From contig CALXUQ010000010.1 in the NCBI GenBank assembly GCA_944391725.1, positions 1 to 40,549 on the forward strand: DNA of 40,549 nucleotides. Reading direction: 5' to 3'. The notes beneath the pieces were generated by a model. It made no database searches, was not told the DNA's origin, and was given only the letters and a program-made list of their open reading frames with translations. The stretch comes from an uncultured Alphaproteobacteria bacterium (lineage in GTDB: Bacteria; Pseudomonadota; Alphaproteobacteria; RF32; CAG-239). Both the position numbers and the translations under genes were made by a program. This document shows positions 10,001 to 17,686 of the stretch, in pieces. Numbering within the stretch: the first letter of the stretch is position 1; each line of letters starts with the position of its first letter.

Positions 10001-10549
10001 GATGCGGGCAATTTCCATATATAGTCTATCGCCGAAAAGCTTTTGCAAATCAAGCAAAGTTTGTTCGGACTCGTCACGGCGGTTTTCCAGCAGCAGCCTA
10101 CCAATCGGGCCTTCGACGCCACCGGTGAGGCAAATCAGCCCATCGCTATGGCCTTCCAAATCCTTTAAGGCAATTTGCGCTTTTTCTTGCGCCGTACCTC
10201 CTTCCAGATAGGCCACTTTCATCAAATGCATCAGGTTCATATAGCCATCGGCATTCATCACCAAGATAATTATCTTATCGGGTTCGACTATCCGGCCTTT
10301 GGATTTGAGCACATCTTGCGAATCGGGGTTGCGCAGATAAAACTGACTGCCTAAAATCGGCTTAACACCCTCATCAGAGGCATATTTGGAAAAAGCTTTG
10401 CCGCCAAACAAATTGGCAGTATCAGTAATGGCAATGGCAGGCACACCTTGGTCATGGAGCCGGTGTATCAGTTTGGGAACCGGCATGGCGCCTTCCGACA
10501 GCGAATAGGCGGTATGAACCCGCAGATGTATGAATTTTGGCTCGGCCAT
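7079..10549 (-). CDS. dnaE: DNA polymerase III alpha subunit
   Basis: At 1156 residues this has the standard length of DnaE, the replicative polymerase of the chromosome. The N-terminal PHP domain opens with FIHLRVHTAYSLSEG. The polymerase core has GPGRGSGAGSIVAW and the metal-binding PDFDVDF motif at about residues 410-416. The fingers/thumb part has LYRPGPMDNIPSYIRRKHGE and the tandem-helix part GFNKSHAAAYSLISYQTAYL. An OB-fold region follows near residue 980 and a short C-terminal tail ends the protein. No frameshift or missing domain is seen. A promoter-like element with a perfect TATAAT lies just upstream. Two membrane-protein genes follow immediately. Confidence 0.98.
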   Translation of the reverse strand: MAEPKFIHLRVHTAYSLSEGAMPVPKLIHRLHDQGVPAIAITDTANLFGGKAFSKYASDEGVKPILGSQFYLRNPDSQDVLKSKGRIVEPDKIIILVMNADGYMNLMHLMKVAYLEGGTAQEKAQIALKDLEGHSDGLICLTGGVEGPIGRLLLENRRDESEQTLLDLQKLFGDRLYMEIARIGLESERKTEDTFIELAYKYNIPLVATNEAFFFDADMYEAHDALICIAAGEYLSNTNRKHYSPNNRLRSEAEMVELFADLPEAVMNTVQIAKRCNYLSEKVQPLLPIFECPGGKTQDEFITEQAYLGLKARMEATVYTPEMSAEERLEVDRKYYARLEYELSVIKKMGFPGYFLIVSDFIKWSKGHGVPVGPGRGSGAGSIVAWSLRITDLDPLKLNLLFERFLNPERINMPDFDVDFCQENRYKTIEYVQRKYGFDHVAQIITYGKLQSKNVIRDVARVLQMPYSQADRISKMIPPGVQGKNPTLQESLDQVPELEEMRQNDPQINKLFDIGMKLEGLYRQSGMHAAGVVIGDRPLEQLVPLYKDPKADMPVTQYDMKYVEETGLIKFDFLGLKTLTVIQRAVDLVKKHRGIELIMSDIPLDDKDTYALLQRGDTAGVFQFESAGMKDVHKQIKPDRFEDLIAIVSLYRPGPMDNIPSYIRRKHGEEEITYLHPSLAPIIGETYGIMIYQEQVMKIAQELAGYTLGGADKLRKAMGKKIKEEMVKHRVIFTEGAVKNGIDETTATRIFDQMEKFASYGFNKSHAAAYSLISYQTAYLKAHYPEEFMCATMSFEMTNTEKLLFFKEECKKMGIQVLQPDINKSGSDFSVEGHNIRYALSAIKGVGVANMKAIEEIRKKGGPFKDISDFIHRIPLQNHNRRQFENMIKAGVFDSLEKNRGKLFANVEAIGQHISAATELKTSSQSSLFGDEELKSTVKLADKPDWPELEKLKLEAEAIGFYLSAHPLDTYRRGMEKLGIKSWVEVSQGIKTGDTIRAKLAGCVNSFQKRISKNGNKYAFLELSDASSNFEGLLFSETLAKYEDVINSGQPLMVSITIDKQTEEASPRVMINMVETLDKAIAEVSNGLEIEVGNIEAVPELKKILSHDMNGKNKIYIKPEHNDWDIRIELAGGYALASDVLNQIRNVPGVTSLKEI

Positions 10550-10569
10550 TACCTCTTAGTCCTTTAGAT

Positions 10570-10611
10570 TAATCTGCCGCAGATTATAGAAACTTTTGCT
10601 TACCAACACAA
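10570..10611 (-). promoter_or_regulatory. Predicted dnaE promoter with overlapping inverted repeat
   Basis: Read on the minus strand there is TTGTGT (10606-10611), a 17-base spacer, then a perfect TATAAT (10583-10588), about 35 bases before the dnaE start. A 7-base inverted repeat, TAATCTG-CCG-CAGATTA (10570-10586), overlaps the -10 box and the likely start site. That placement fits an operator or a leader hairpin. The promoter call rests on spacing and consensus match alone. Confidence 0.5.
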
Positions 10612-10710
10612 TCAAAAAATCAAAGCTGTGAAAAGACAACTAATCTTTTTTTAATTCTTTTAATTTAGGCTTGTATTTAATATGGTGTTTTAGTTGTGAA
10701 GGATAATACA

Positions 10711-13041
10711 ATGAACAAATATACTTATATCTTCAGTCTGTTGGTATGTTCATTCCTTTCTTTAACTGCAAAAGCTCAAATATTAGACTGCACACCCAAT
10801 AAACCCAATAAAACGCTTAATAATACTTATATTTGCAACAATCAGGAATTGGCACAACTAAATAATCAACTAAATCAGAAATATACCGAGCTTAAAACCA
10901 AATGGAAAATTTCAAGCTCCAATTCGATAACTGATAAAAATCTTAAAAATATTGATGATTATTTGACCAGCCAAGATATTCTCCGTGGTCAATGTGAAAA
11001 TACAGAGTGTATCAAAAATAATTACATCCACACCATAGCACAAATTGATGACGCCATTAATGGCAAAGCTTGCATCTGGCCGATATTTGAACCTCAATGT
11101 GATATTTACGTATATGAAGTTTTGCAACCTAATCCACACACATCAAAACTTGAAAATGCAGGCAATATTAATTTTCATACCACTCAAATGAAAATCAACC
11201 TACCAAACCAGTGCAATTATTTGATACTAAATACTTATGCTCCGATGATTTGGGATATTAAAACTACCCCACAAACCAATATTAAAGCAATTTTCAGTGC
11301 CGGAAATGCACCCTCAGTTATTCGCGGATATCCCGAAAATACGAAAATATATCATTATCTATCTTCCGAACTAATGAAAGATGCCGCTGATTGTCAATTT
11401 CTACGCATTGAAAAAAATAAAATTTTAGAAATAATGAAAACACAAGGTGTTAACATGGATAAAGTCCATGTTATCCATGAGACGCTGATAGGAGAAAATA
11501 CCGAAACTAATGATTTTTCATCTAATAATAACAGTGTTAGTTCAATCATACCTACAAAAGAGAAGGACCTCCTAACTTGGAAAGAGTTGGAACAACAAGG
11601 TATTATCGCCCCTCTTGATGCCAATGATTTGAAATGGCTATGGAAGTTTGGATTGACGCCACTTAATACCAAGGATTTTTCCCTTTTTCAAAATCCCAAA
11701 GCTAAAAATATGCAATTACCGCCTCCGGGAGTGTTCAGCTATTATGCTGTATTAAAAAATTCTCCGCTGCTGGCTCGGCTCGATAAATGGCAATACCAAT
11801 TTCTCTTTGTGCCCAAAGATATTGACTTACCAAGTGAATTTATAAATAAGTTTATTGCAAATGACATCGGAATTAAACGGCTGTCAAACAAAAAAGTGCT
11901 ACTGGTAAACACTTTCGCTGAAAATATCAAAGCTTATTTGCAGGAAAAAGGAAATACCAAGCTTGTTAACTGCGAAATCCCGCAAACAATTGTGGAAACA
12001 ATCATTTGCAGTGATCCCGCTCTCAGCAAAAAAAATTCTGAACTAAACAATTTGATTGCTAAAGAATTAAAGCACGACTCAGAAATTATACGGGCTTTTA
12101 TTCCTTATGCGCGACATCGGTTGCGAAAAATAAAAAATATGTATGACCTCAACAAGCAGCTTCAGCAATTTAAGTCTTGGCTAGAAGGTAATAAACCCAA
12201 CACCAAACCCATGTGCCAATTATCAAATATTACTCCTGATTGTGAAGTCTATGCTTATAGCAGCAACAGAACGGAAGAAATTTCAAAAGATTTATTTACC
12301 AGCGACCGAGCAACAACTTATAAGGCAAAAGTTAAAATAAATCGGCCGGGGAAATGTGTGGTACTGTTTTTAAGCAACTACAATCCGTTTATTTGGGATA
12401 TTTATACTTCTCCGCAAACTGATTTGCGCGCAGTTGTCATCGGAAGTTTTATGCCATCGGCAATACGAGGAATAAAATCAGACGTGTTGGTAAAATATCG
12501 TTACGCTAATAAATCTACTCCTCCAGATGACCGTTGCCTTAGAACTTATGTGGGAACAGATTCAATTATTAATGAAATTAATGAATTACATCTCAATATC
12601 AACCAACCACAATTGCTCCAAACGCCAATTATCGGAGCGCCATTAGCAGATGAAATGTATGAATATAATTCGCAAATGACCTACGGAGAGTTTATTACTC
12701 CAGATATAATCCCAGGGCTGCAAGGATTACAATTTCTAATTAAAAACGGTAAAATTCGTTCTGCGGATAATCAAGACATTCAAAAAATCAGACAAGCCGG
12801 ATTTGAATATATAAGCGGAATTTATCCGGCTAACATGGCCGCAAACCACATCTTAAATTTGAAAATTCAAAACGCATATATAATGCTCAATAATTTTGCC
12901 AAACTTCCCGGAGATTTAGCCGGAAATAACAGCATTCAGCTTTTTATTCCGCAAGGGCTAACTCCACCGGAAAACAACTACGGGCACAGCAACTTATACC
13001 GTATTAATGCTACCTTAGATGAAGTGAAAACTTGGAAATAA
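10711..13041 (+). CDS. Secreted protein with tandemly duplicated LprI-like modules
   Basis: The product (776 residues) begins with a signal peptide cut after about residue 22 (LLVCSFLSLTAKA). It is built from two copies of a unit of about 383 residues. Each copy starts with a Cys-containing LprI/DUF1311-like helix pair (ICNNQELAQLNNQLNQKY near residue 38, IICSDPALSKKNSELNNL near 425). Each continues with a segment containing IWDI(K/Y)T(T/S)PQT (about 180 and 562) and ends with a smaller module (about 290-400 and 672-776). LprI-type domains are linked to lysozyme inhibition in some bacteria; that function is only inferred here. The ATG at 10711 has AAGGA upstream; a GTG at 10696 is less likely. 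It is a single-gene unit with its own terminator. Confidence 0.7.
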   Translation: MNKYTYIFSLLVCSFLSLTAKAQILDCTPNKPNKTLNNTYICNNQELAQLNNQLNQKYTELKTKWKISSSNSITDKNLKNIDDYLTSQDILRGQCENTECIKNNYIHTIAQIDDAINGKACIWPIFEPQCDIYVYEVLQPNPHTSKLENAGNINFHTTQMKINLPNQCNYLILNTYAPMIWDIKTTPQTNIKAIFSAGNAPSVIRGYPENTKIYHYLSSELMKDAADCQFLRIEKNKILEIMKTQGVNMDKVHVIHETLIGENTETNDFSSNNNSVSSIIPTKEKDLLTWKELEQQGIIAPLDANDLKWLWKFGLTPLNTKDFSLFQNPKAKNMQLPPPGVFSYYAVLKNSPLLARLDKWQYQFLFVPKDIDLPSEFINKFIANDIGIKRLSNKKVLLVNTFAENIKAYLQEKGNTKLVNCEIPQTIVETIICSDPALSKKNSELNNLIAKELKHDSEIIRAFIPYARHRLRKIKNMYDLNKQLQQFKSWLEGNKPNTKPMCQLSNITPDCEVYAYSSNRTEEISKDLFTSDRATTYKAKVKINRPGKCVVLFLSNYNPFIWDIYTSPQTDLRAVVIGSFMPSAIRGIKSDVLVKYRYANKSTPPDDRCLRTYVGTDSIINEINELHLNINQPQLLQTPIIGAPLADEMYEYNSQMTYGEFITPDIIPGLQGLQFLIKNGKIRSADNQDIQKIRQAGFEYISGIYPANMAANHILNLKIQNAYIMLNNFAKLPGDLAGNNSIQLFIPQGLTPPENNYGHSNLYRINATLDEVKTWK

Positions 13042-13045
13042 TCAA

Positions 13046-13079
13046 AAAGAAAAAGCCTCAGTTACAGAGGCTTTTTTTC
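13046..13079. terminator. Bidirectional intrinsic terminator
   Basis: A 9-bp stem, AAAAGCCTC (13051-13059) with GAGGCTTTT (13067-13075), has a 7-base loop and A- and T-runs on its flanks. It separates two convergent genes (the LprI-like gene and prfA) and can serve both strands. Confidence 0.88.
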
Positions 13080-13081
13080 TT

Positions 13082-14155
13082 TTATTCCAACTCGGATAAT
13101 CTTTGAGCTTGATCTTCGGCAATGAGCGCGTCAATAATCTCGCCTAAAGCATCGCCCGAAACAACATCGTCTAACTTATACAAAGTCAAGTTAATGCGGT
13201 GGTCGGTCACGCGGCCTTGCGGGTAGTTATAGGTGCGAATCCGTTCACTGCGGTCGCCGCTACCGATTTGGAGTTTGCGTTTTTCCGAATAGGCCGAATC
13301 AATGCTTGCTTTTTGCTGGTCATAGAGTTTGGCTCGCAAGTGGTTCATGGCCTTTTCTTTATTCTTATACTGTGAGCGGTCGTCTTGGCACTGCACCACC
13401 ACACCGGTGGGGATATGGGTAATACGCACTGCAGATTCCGTACGGTTAACGTGCTGTCCGCCAGCTCCCGATGCGCGGTAGACATCAATCTTTAAGTCGG
13501 CCGGATTGATATACAAATCGACTTCTTCAATCTCGGGCAAGACCGCAACCGTAGCCGCAGAAGTATGGACACGCCCCTGAGATTCAGTAATCGGAACACG
13601 CTGAACACGATGCGCTCCGGACTCAAACTTGAGTTTGGCAAACACATCTTTACCGGTAATCTTGGCAGAGGCCTGTTTATAGCCGCCAAGGCCGTTTTCA
13701 TCGGCATCTAACACTTCAAATTTCCAACCTTGCAAAGCCGAATAGCGCTGATACATCTCAAAAAGTACCGCCGCAAATAGGGCCGCCTCATCGCCGCCGG
13801 TGCCAGCTCTTACTTCCAAGATGGCATTCTTTTCATCATCGGCATCTTTGGGCAACAGCAAAATCTTAATCTCTTTTTCAAGCTCGGGGAGTTTTTCTTT
13901 GAGTTCATAATATTCGGCCTCAGCCATCTCCCGCATTTCTTTATCAAGCGAGGCATCTTCCATCATGGCTTTGTCATCTGCCATATTGGCCTGCAGGTGG
14001 TTAAAATTCTTAACCGCATCAACAACCGGTGCTAACTGCGCAATTTCCTTATTCATCTTAACCAAATCATCAGCCGAAACGCCGGGAGCGGAAATCAGTG
14101 CTTCCAGCTCATCATAGCGGTTGACAACATTGGCAAGTTTTTCATTGATACTCAT
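13082..14155 (-). CDS. prfA: Peptide chain release factor 1
   Basis: This 357-residue protein reads UAA and UAG stop codons and triggers peptide release. The GGQ motif ([20 protein letters not shown], about residue 230) is intact. The stop-codon-reading tripeptide occurs as P-I-T in [22 protein letters not shown]1 has P-x-T here, whereas RF2 has SPF. The start overlaps the hisS stop by one base (TAATG), so translation is coupled. The prmC methyltransferase gene, which often follows prfA, is absent; a terminator comes instead. It is the last gene of the ptsP-rodZ-ispG-hisS-prfA block. Confidence 0.97.
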   Translation of the reverse strand: MSINEKLANVVNRYDELEALISAPGVSADDLVKMNKEIAQLAPVVDAVKNFNHLQANMADDKAMMEDASLDKEMREMAEAEYYELKEKLPELEKEIKILLLPKDADDEKNAILEVRAGTGGDEAALFAAVLFEMYQRYSALQGWKFEVLDADENGLGGYKQASAKITGKDVFAKLKFESGAHRVQRVPITESQGRVHTSAATVAVLPEIEEVDLYINPADLKIDVYRASGAGGQHVNRTESAVRITHIPTGVVVQCQDDRSQYKNKEKAMNHLRAKLYDQQKASIDSAYSEKRKLQIGSGDRSERIRTYNYPQGRVTDHRINLTLYKLDDVVSGDALGEIIDALIAEDQAQRLSELE

Positions 14156-15390
14156 TATCTTAATTCCTCAATCAGATTGTGCAAAGAAACTGTCTTTTGC
14201 TCGCCGCTGTCCAAATCTTTGATGGTGACCATATCTTGGTTCAACTCATCTGAGCCGAAAATTACGGCCTTAACTGCATTGGCTTTGTTGGCTTTGGTCA
14301 TCCGCTTTTTCAAATTGCCGGAATAGCTGTGCTCAACTCTGAAACCGGCTCGGCGTAAGCGATAGGCTATCTCCAGGGCTTTTTCAGACACGTCTTCTCC
14401 CACCGGAATCACCGCAATCGGACGCGGTAAATCAACTCCGCCTTCTAGCAACATCGACAAGCGCTCAACACCGCAAGCCCAGCCGATACCGGCCACCTTG
14501 CCACCGCCCATTTGTTCAACCAAACCATCATAACGACCACCGGCCAAAACCGTGCCTTGGGCGCCAAGTTTGTCCGTGACCAGTTCAAAAACTGTGTGCG
14601 AGTAGTAGTCCAAACCTCTGACCAAGCGGTTGTTGACCCGATATTTGATACCAAGCAAATCCAACCCCTTGAGAACTTGTTGGAAAAACTCACGCGAGCT
14701 GTCATTGAGGCTGTCTTGATACAAGGGAGCATTGGCCACCACGGCTTTGTCACATTCTTCTTTAGAATCGAGCACGCGGAGCGGGTTTCTTTCCAGACGG
14801 CTCTTGCTGTCTTCGGAAAGTTCATCGTAGTGTTGTTGCAAGTATGCGACCAGTTTTTCGCGATAAGCGGCACGACTTTCAGCATCACCCAGAGAATTTA
14901 TCTCAACCGTGACATTGCCTTCTAAGCCCAAACTCTCAATAAACTCATAAGCCATGGCAATGACTTCGATATCAGCTTGAGGACTTTCAACGCCTAACAG
15001 CTCAACCCCAAACTGGGTAAACTGACGCTGACGGCCTTTTTGAGGGCGCTCATAGCGGAACATCGGGCCGGCATAATACAATTTGACCGGCAGGTTTTGT
15101 TGCATTCCTTCAGATATGAAAGAACGCACCACGCCGGCGGTTCCCTCCGGACGCAGGGTCAGGCTCTCGCCGCCGCGATCCTCAAAGCAATACATTTCTT
15201 TGGTAACAATGTCGGAGGTATCGCCCAGATTGCGCGAAAATACTTCCGTAAACTCAAAAATCGGAGTTTCAATTTCTTCAAAACCATATTTCTCAACCAC
15301 GTTACTAGCCGTGGCAATCACCTTTTTCATCTTCCGCTTGGCTTCGCCGTACAAATCATAGGTCCCGCGGACATTTTGCATTTTGCTCAT
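14155..15390 (-). CDS. hisS: Histidyl-tRNA synthetase
   Basis: This is a 411-residue class II synthetase that charges tRNA-His. Motif 2 is seen as [20 protein letters not shown] (about residues 105-124), the histidine-specific loop as [16 protein letters not shown] (about 255), and the motif-3 region as [14 protein letters not shown]. The C-terminal anticodon-binding domain begins near residue 320 ([10 protein letters not shown]). Length and motifs are normal. AGGAAAA precedes the ATG. It lies 16 bases after ispG and overlaps prfA by one base. Confidence 0.97.
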   Translation of the reverse strand: MSKMQNVRGTYDLYGEAKRKMKKVIATASNVVEKYGFEEIETPIFEFTEVFSRNLGDTSDIVTKEMYCFEDRGGESLTLRPEGTAGVVRSFISEGMQQNLPVKLYYAGPMFRYERPQKGRQRQFTQFGVELLGVESPQADIEVIAMAYEFIESLGLEGNVTVEINSLGDAESRAAYREKLVAYLQQHYDELSEDSKSRLERNPLRVLDSKEECDKAVVANAPLYQDSLNDSSREFFQQVLKGLDLLGIKYRVNNRLVRGLDYYSHTVFELVTDKLGAQGTVLAGGRYDGLVEQMGGGKVAGIGWACGVERLSMLLEGGVDLPRPIAVIPVGEDVSEKALEIAYRLRRAGFRVEHSYSGNLKKRMTKANKANAVKAVIFGSDELNQDMVTIKDLDSGEQKTVSLHNLIEELR

Positions 15391-15406
15391 TTATTTTTCC
15401 TATTTT

Positions 15407-16477
15407 CTACTTTGTTTCTGCAATTTTATTTTCAACCAACTTGGTTAGTTCATCAATAATCTGTTCGTTTTTGACTTTATAGGCAGGTTTGCCGCCAATA
15501 AAAATCATATTCTCGTCACCTTTGCCACCACATACGCCGAAATCGGCGTGAGCCGCCTCGCCCGGACCATTAACCACACAGCCCATCACCGCCAAGGTCA
15601 GATTTTGGCTGACATGGGATAATCTTTGTTCCAAGGCCTCAACCGTCTTTTGCACGTCATACCCGCGGCGAGCACAAGTCGGACAAGAAATTATCCTGAT
15701 CCCGCGATGACGAATATCCAGCGCCTTTAATATCTCATAGCCGACTTTGACTTCTTCGGCAACATCGGCAGTTAGAGATACCCGCAATGTATCACCAATA
15801 CCTTGCATCAAAAGTGAGCCGATACCCAAAGCCGATTTAACCGTACCGGCACGCAAACCTCCGGCCTCGGTCACACCTAAATGCAACGGATAGTCGCAAG
15901 CCTCCGACAGCTTTTGATAGGCCTCTATCATCATCGGGGTGTTGGATGATTTTACACTTATCTTAAACTCGCGAAAATCATTGTCTTCCAACATTTTGGC
16001 TTGTTCCAATGCACTTTCGACCAAAGCATCGGCACAGGGTTCGCCATATTTTTCCAGCAACTTCTTATCCAGCGAACCACCGTTAACACCAATGCGAATC
16101 GAACAATTATTTGCCTTGGCCGCCTTTACAACTTCTTTAACTCTCTCTTGTCCGCCGATGTTGCCGGGGTTAATCCGCAAACAGGCAGCGCCGTTTTCGG
16201 CCGCTAAGACACCCAAACGATAGTCAAAATGGATATCGGCCACCACCGGTATCTTAACCTGACGGGTGATTTCTTTCAGGGCACGGGCCGAATCTTCATC
16301 CGGACAGGAACAGCGCGTAATGTCACAGCCAAACTCTTCTTGGCGATGTATCTGCTCAATGGTGGCTTTGACATCTGCAGTCAGCGTATTGGTCATGGAC
16401 TGGACGCTAATCGGGGCATCGCCTCCGACAGCAACGTTTCCAACCATAATCTTGCGAGTTTTGCGCCTGTTTATCAT
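15407..16477 (-). CDS. ispG: 4-hydroxy-3-methylbut-2-en-1-yl diphosphate synthase (flavodoxin)
   Basis: This 356-residue iron-sulfur enzyme carries out the second-last step of the non-mevalonate isoprenoid route. The 4Fe-4S ligands are in [12 protein letters not shown] (about residues 262-273) and [12 protein letters not shown] (about 297). The N-terminal TIM-barrel part opens [24 protein letters not shown] in family style. The length is that of the compact bacterial form. AAGGAAC upstream of the ATG is a good ribosome site. A possible hairpin lies in the gap before it, behind rodZ, and could reduce read-through from upstream. Confidence 0.97.
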   Translation of the reverse strand: MINRRKTRKIMVGNVAVGGDAPISVQSMTNTLTADVKATIEQIHRQEEFGCDITRCSCPDEDSARALKEITRQVKIPVVADIHFDYRLGVLAAENGAACLRINPGNIGGQERVKEVVKAAKANNCSIRIGVNGGSLDKKLLEKYGEPCADALVESALEQAKMLEDNDFREFKISVKSSNTPMMIEAYQKLSEACDYPLHLGVTEAGGLRAGTVKSALGIGSLLMQGIGDTLRVSLTADVAEEVKVGYEILKALDIRHRGIRIISCPTCARRGYDVQKTVEALEQRLSHVSQNLTLAVMGCVVNGPGEAAHADFGVCGGKGDENMIFIGGKPAYKVKNEQIIDELTKLVENKIAETK

Positions 16478-16502
16478 GCTTTTAGTTCCTTGTAAATAGC
16501 AA

Positions 16503-16535
16503 AAGAAAATAGCAAGTCTGACCTGCTATTTTCTT
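16503..16535 (-). terminator. Possible attenuator hairpin between rodZ and ispG
   Basis: A 12-bp stem, AAGAAAATAGCA (16503-16514) with TGCTATTTTCTT (16524-16535), lies in the 75-base gap after the rodZ-like gene. On the minus strand it is followed by TTTT. The stem is AT-rich, so it may only partly stop transcription, leaving ispG expressed at a different level from rodZ. Confidence 0.4.
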
Positions 16536-16552
16536 CTGACGTTAGGTTAGTC

Positions 16553-17638
16553 CTAATGGTTGAGGTTTTTTAGGGCCTCTTCCAAAACAATATTGGTCTT
16601 TTTGTTGGGTTTGACAATATTTACTTGCTGGTCACCAACAAAGACATCGACACCATCGACCCGACCGACCGACAAAATCAGACCATCGGCTTTGGGCAGG
16701 GCATAACTGGTGCCCGGCATCAAGACTTTGCTCAAATACAACTTCTCGGCATTTTTGACCTCAACCCAAGTTTCTTTTTTGATTTTTAACACAATGTTTG
16801 ATTTGCCCGGAGCGGGAGCCGCAACTACGGGAGCCGGCTCGTCGGCTTTTTCAGCTTGGGGCTCAGCCTCAACCTCTTCTTTAGGTTCAACTTTAGTTTC
16901 TTCTTCATTGAAACTACCTTCGTTGACTACTACCTGCTGATTTTTGACCTCATCAACCGGAGCGACCTCAATAACCTTATTTTCCGTTTTTTCCGGTTCA
17001 GCCGAAGTTGCTTCCGGTTCCTTAGGTTCGGAAACCAACATGGTGTCGCTTTCTTCTTCAGAGGCAGTTTCTTCAACCGGAGCATAGTCCTCGACAACCA
17101 GAGGAAATTCTGCTTCAGCCGGAGTGGAGGTTTCAGTATTTGCGGGTTCAGCCGGTGCGTTTTGGACAGTATTATGATAATTGGTGAAAGCTAACCACAA
17201 AAAATAAATTACCATAATGGCGAGCAAACTTATCAGCAGATATTTTTTGCTCGGGACATTGGCTTCTTCTTGCGGTTCCAGAACATACATCTTGTTTTCG
17301 CCGTTAAACTTGGCCTCGGTTTCGGCCTTGTACATACGGGCAATTTTAGCACTGTCCTCGCCCAAATAGTCGGCATAAGAACGGATAAAGCCCAATCCAT
17401 ATGGCGGCTCGGGGATGGCATCATAGCGGCTGTCTTCAATGGCCTCCAGATAGGATTTACGAATGCACAAGCTCTGAGCAATGTCAGGAAGTTTTTTGCC
17501 TTGGCGCAGGCGAGCTTGCTTTAAGATGCCGCCAACCTTACCTTCGTTTTCAACCAAAATTTCTTGCGGAGCCGGGCTGTTGGTTGTTTCAGCGGCCGGT
17601 TTGGTTGTTTCTTCGGTTTTCTTGTCTGTTTTTTTCAC
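16553..17638 (-). CDS. rodZ: RodZ-like cytoskeletal / helix-turn-helix membrane protein
   Basis: The layout is that of RodZ, which links MreB to the cell-wall elongation machinery. There is a cytoplasmic helix-turn-helix (about residues 33-105 from this start: VGGILKQARLRQGKKLPDIA then EPPYGLGFIRSYADYLGED). One membrane segment follows (LLISLLAIMVIYFLWLAF), then a long Pro/Glu/Val-rich spacer, and a C-terminal beta domain of DUF4115 type (VLKIKKETWVEVKNAEKLYL). I chose the GTG at 17638 because AAGGG precedes it. Another GTG at 17683 is in frame but lacks a ribosome site. The gene follows ptsP closely. An alternative is a generic HTH_25/DUF4115 protein. Confidence 0.85.
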   Translation of the reverse strand: MKKTDKKTEETTKPAAETTNSPAPQEILVENEGKVGGILKQARLRQGKKLPDIAQSLCIRKSYLEAIEDSRYDAIPEPPYGLGFIRSYADYLGEDSAKIARMYKAETEAKFNGENKMYVLEPQEEANVPSKKYLLISLLAIMVIYFLWLAFTNYHNTVQNAPAEPANTETSTPAEAEFPLVVEDYAPVEETASEEESDTMLVSEPKEPEATSAEPEKTENKVIEVAPVDEVKNQQVVVNEGSFNEEETKVEPKEEVEAEPQAEKADEPAPVVAAPAPGKSNIVLKIKKETWVEVKNAEKLYLSKVLMPGTSYALPKADGLILSVGRVDGVDVFVGDQQVNIVKPNKKTNIVLEEALKNLNH

Positions 17639-17686
17639 TGCTTTTACCCTTTTGGTTGTCAAATTTGGTTTAATTTTACACACTTT

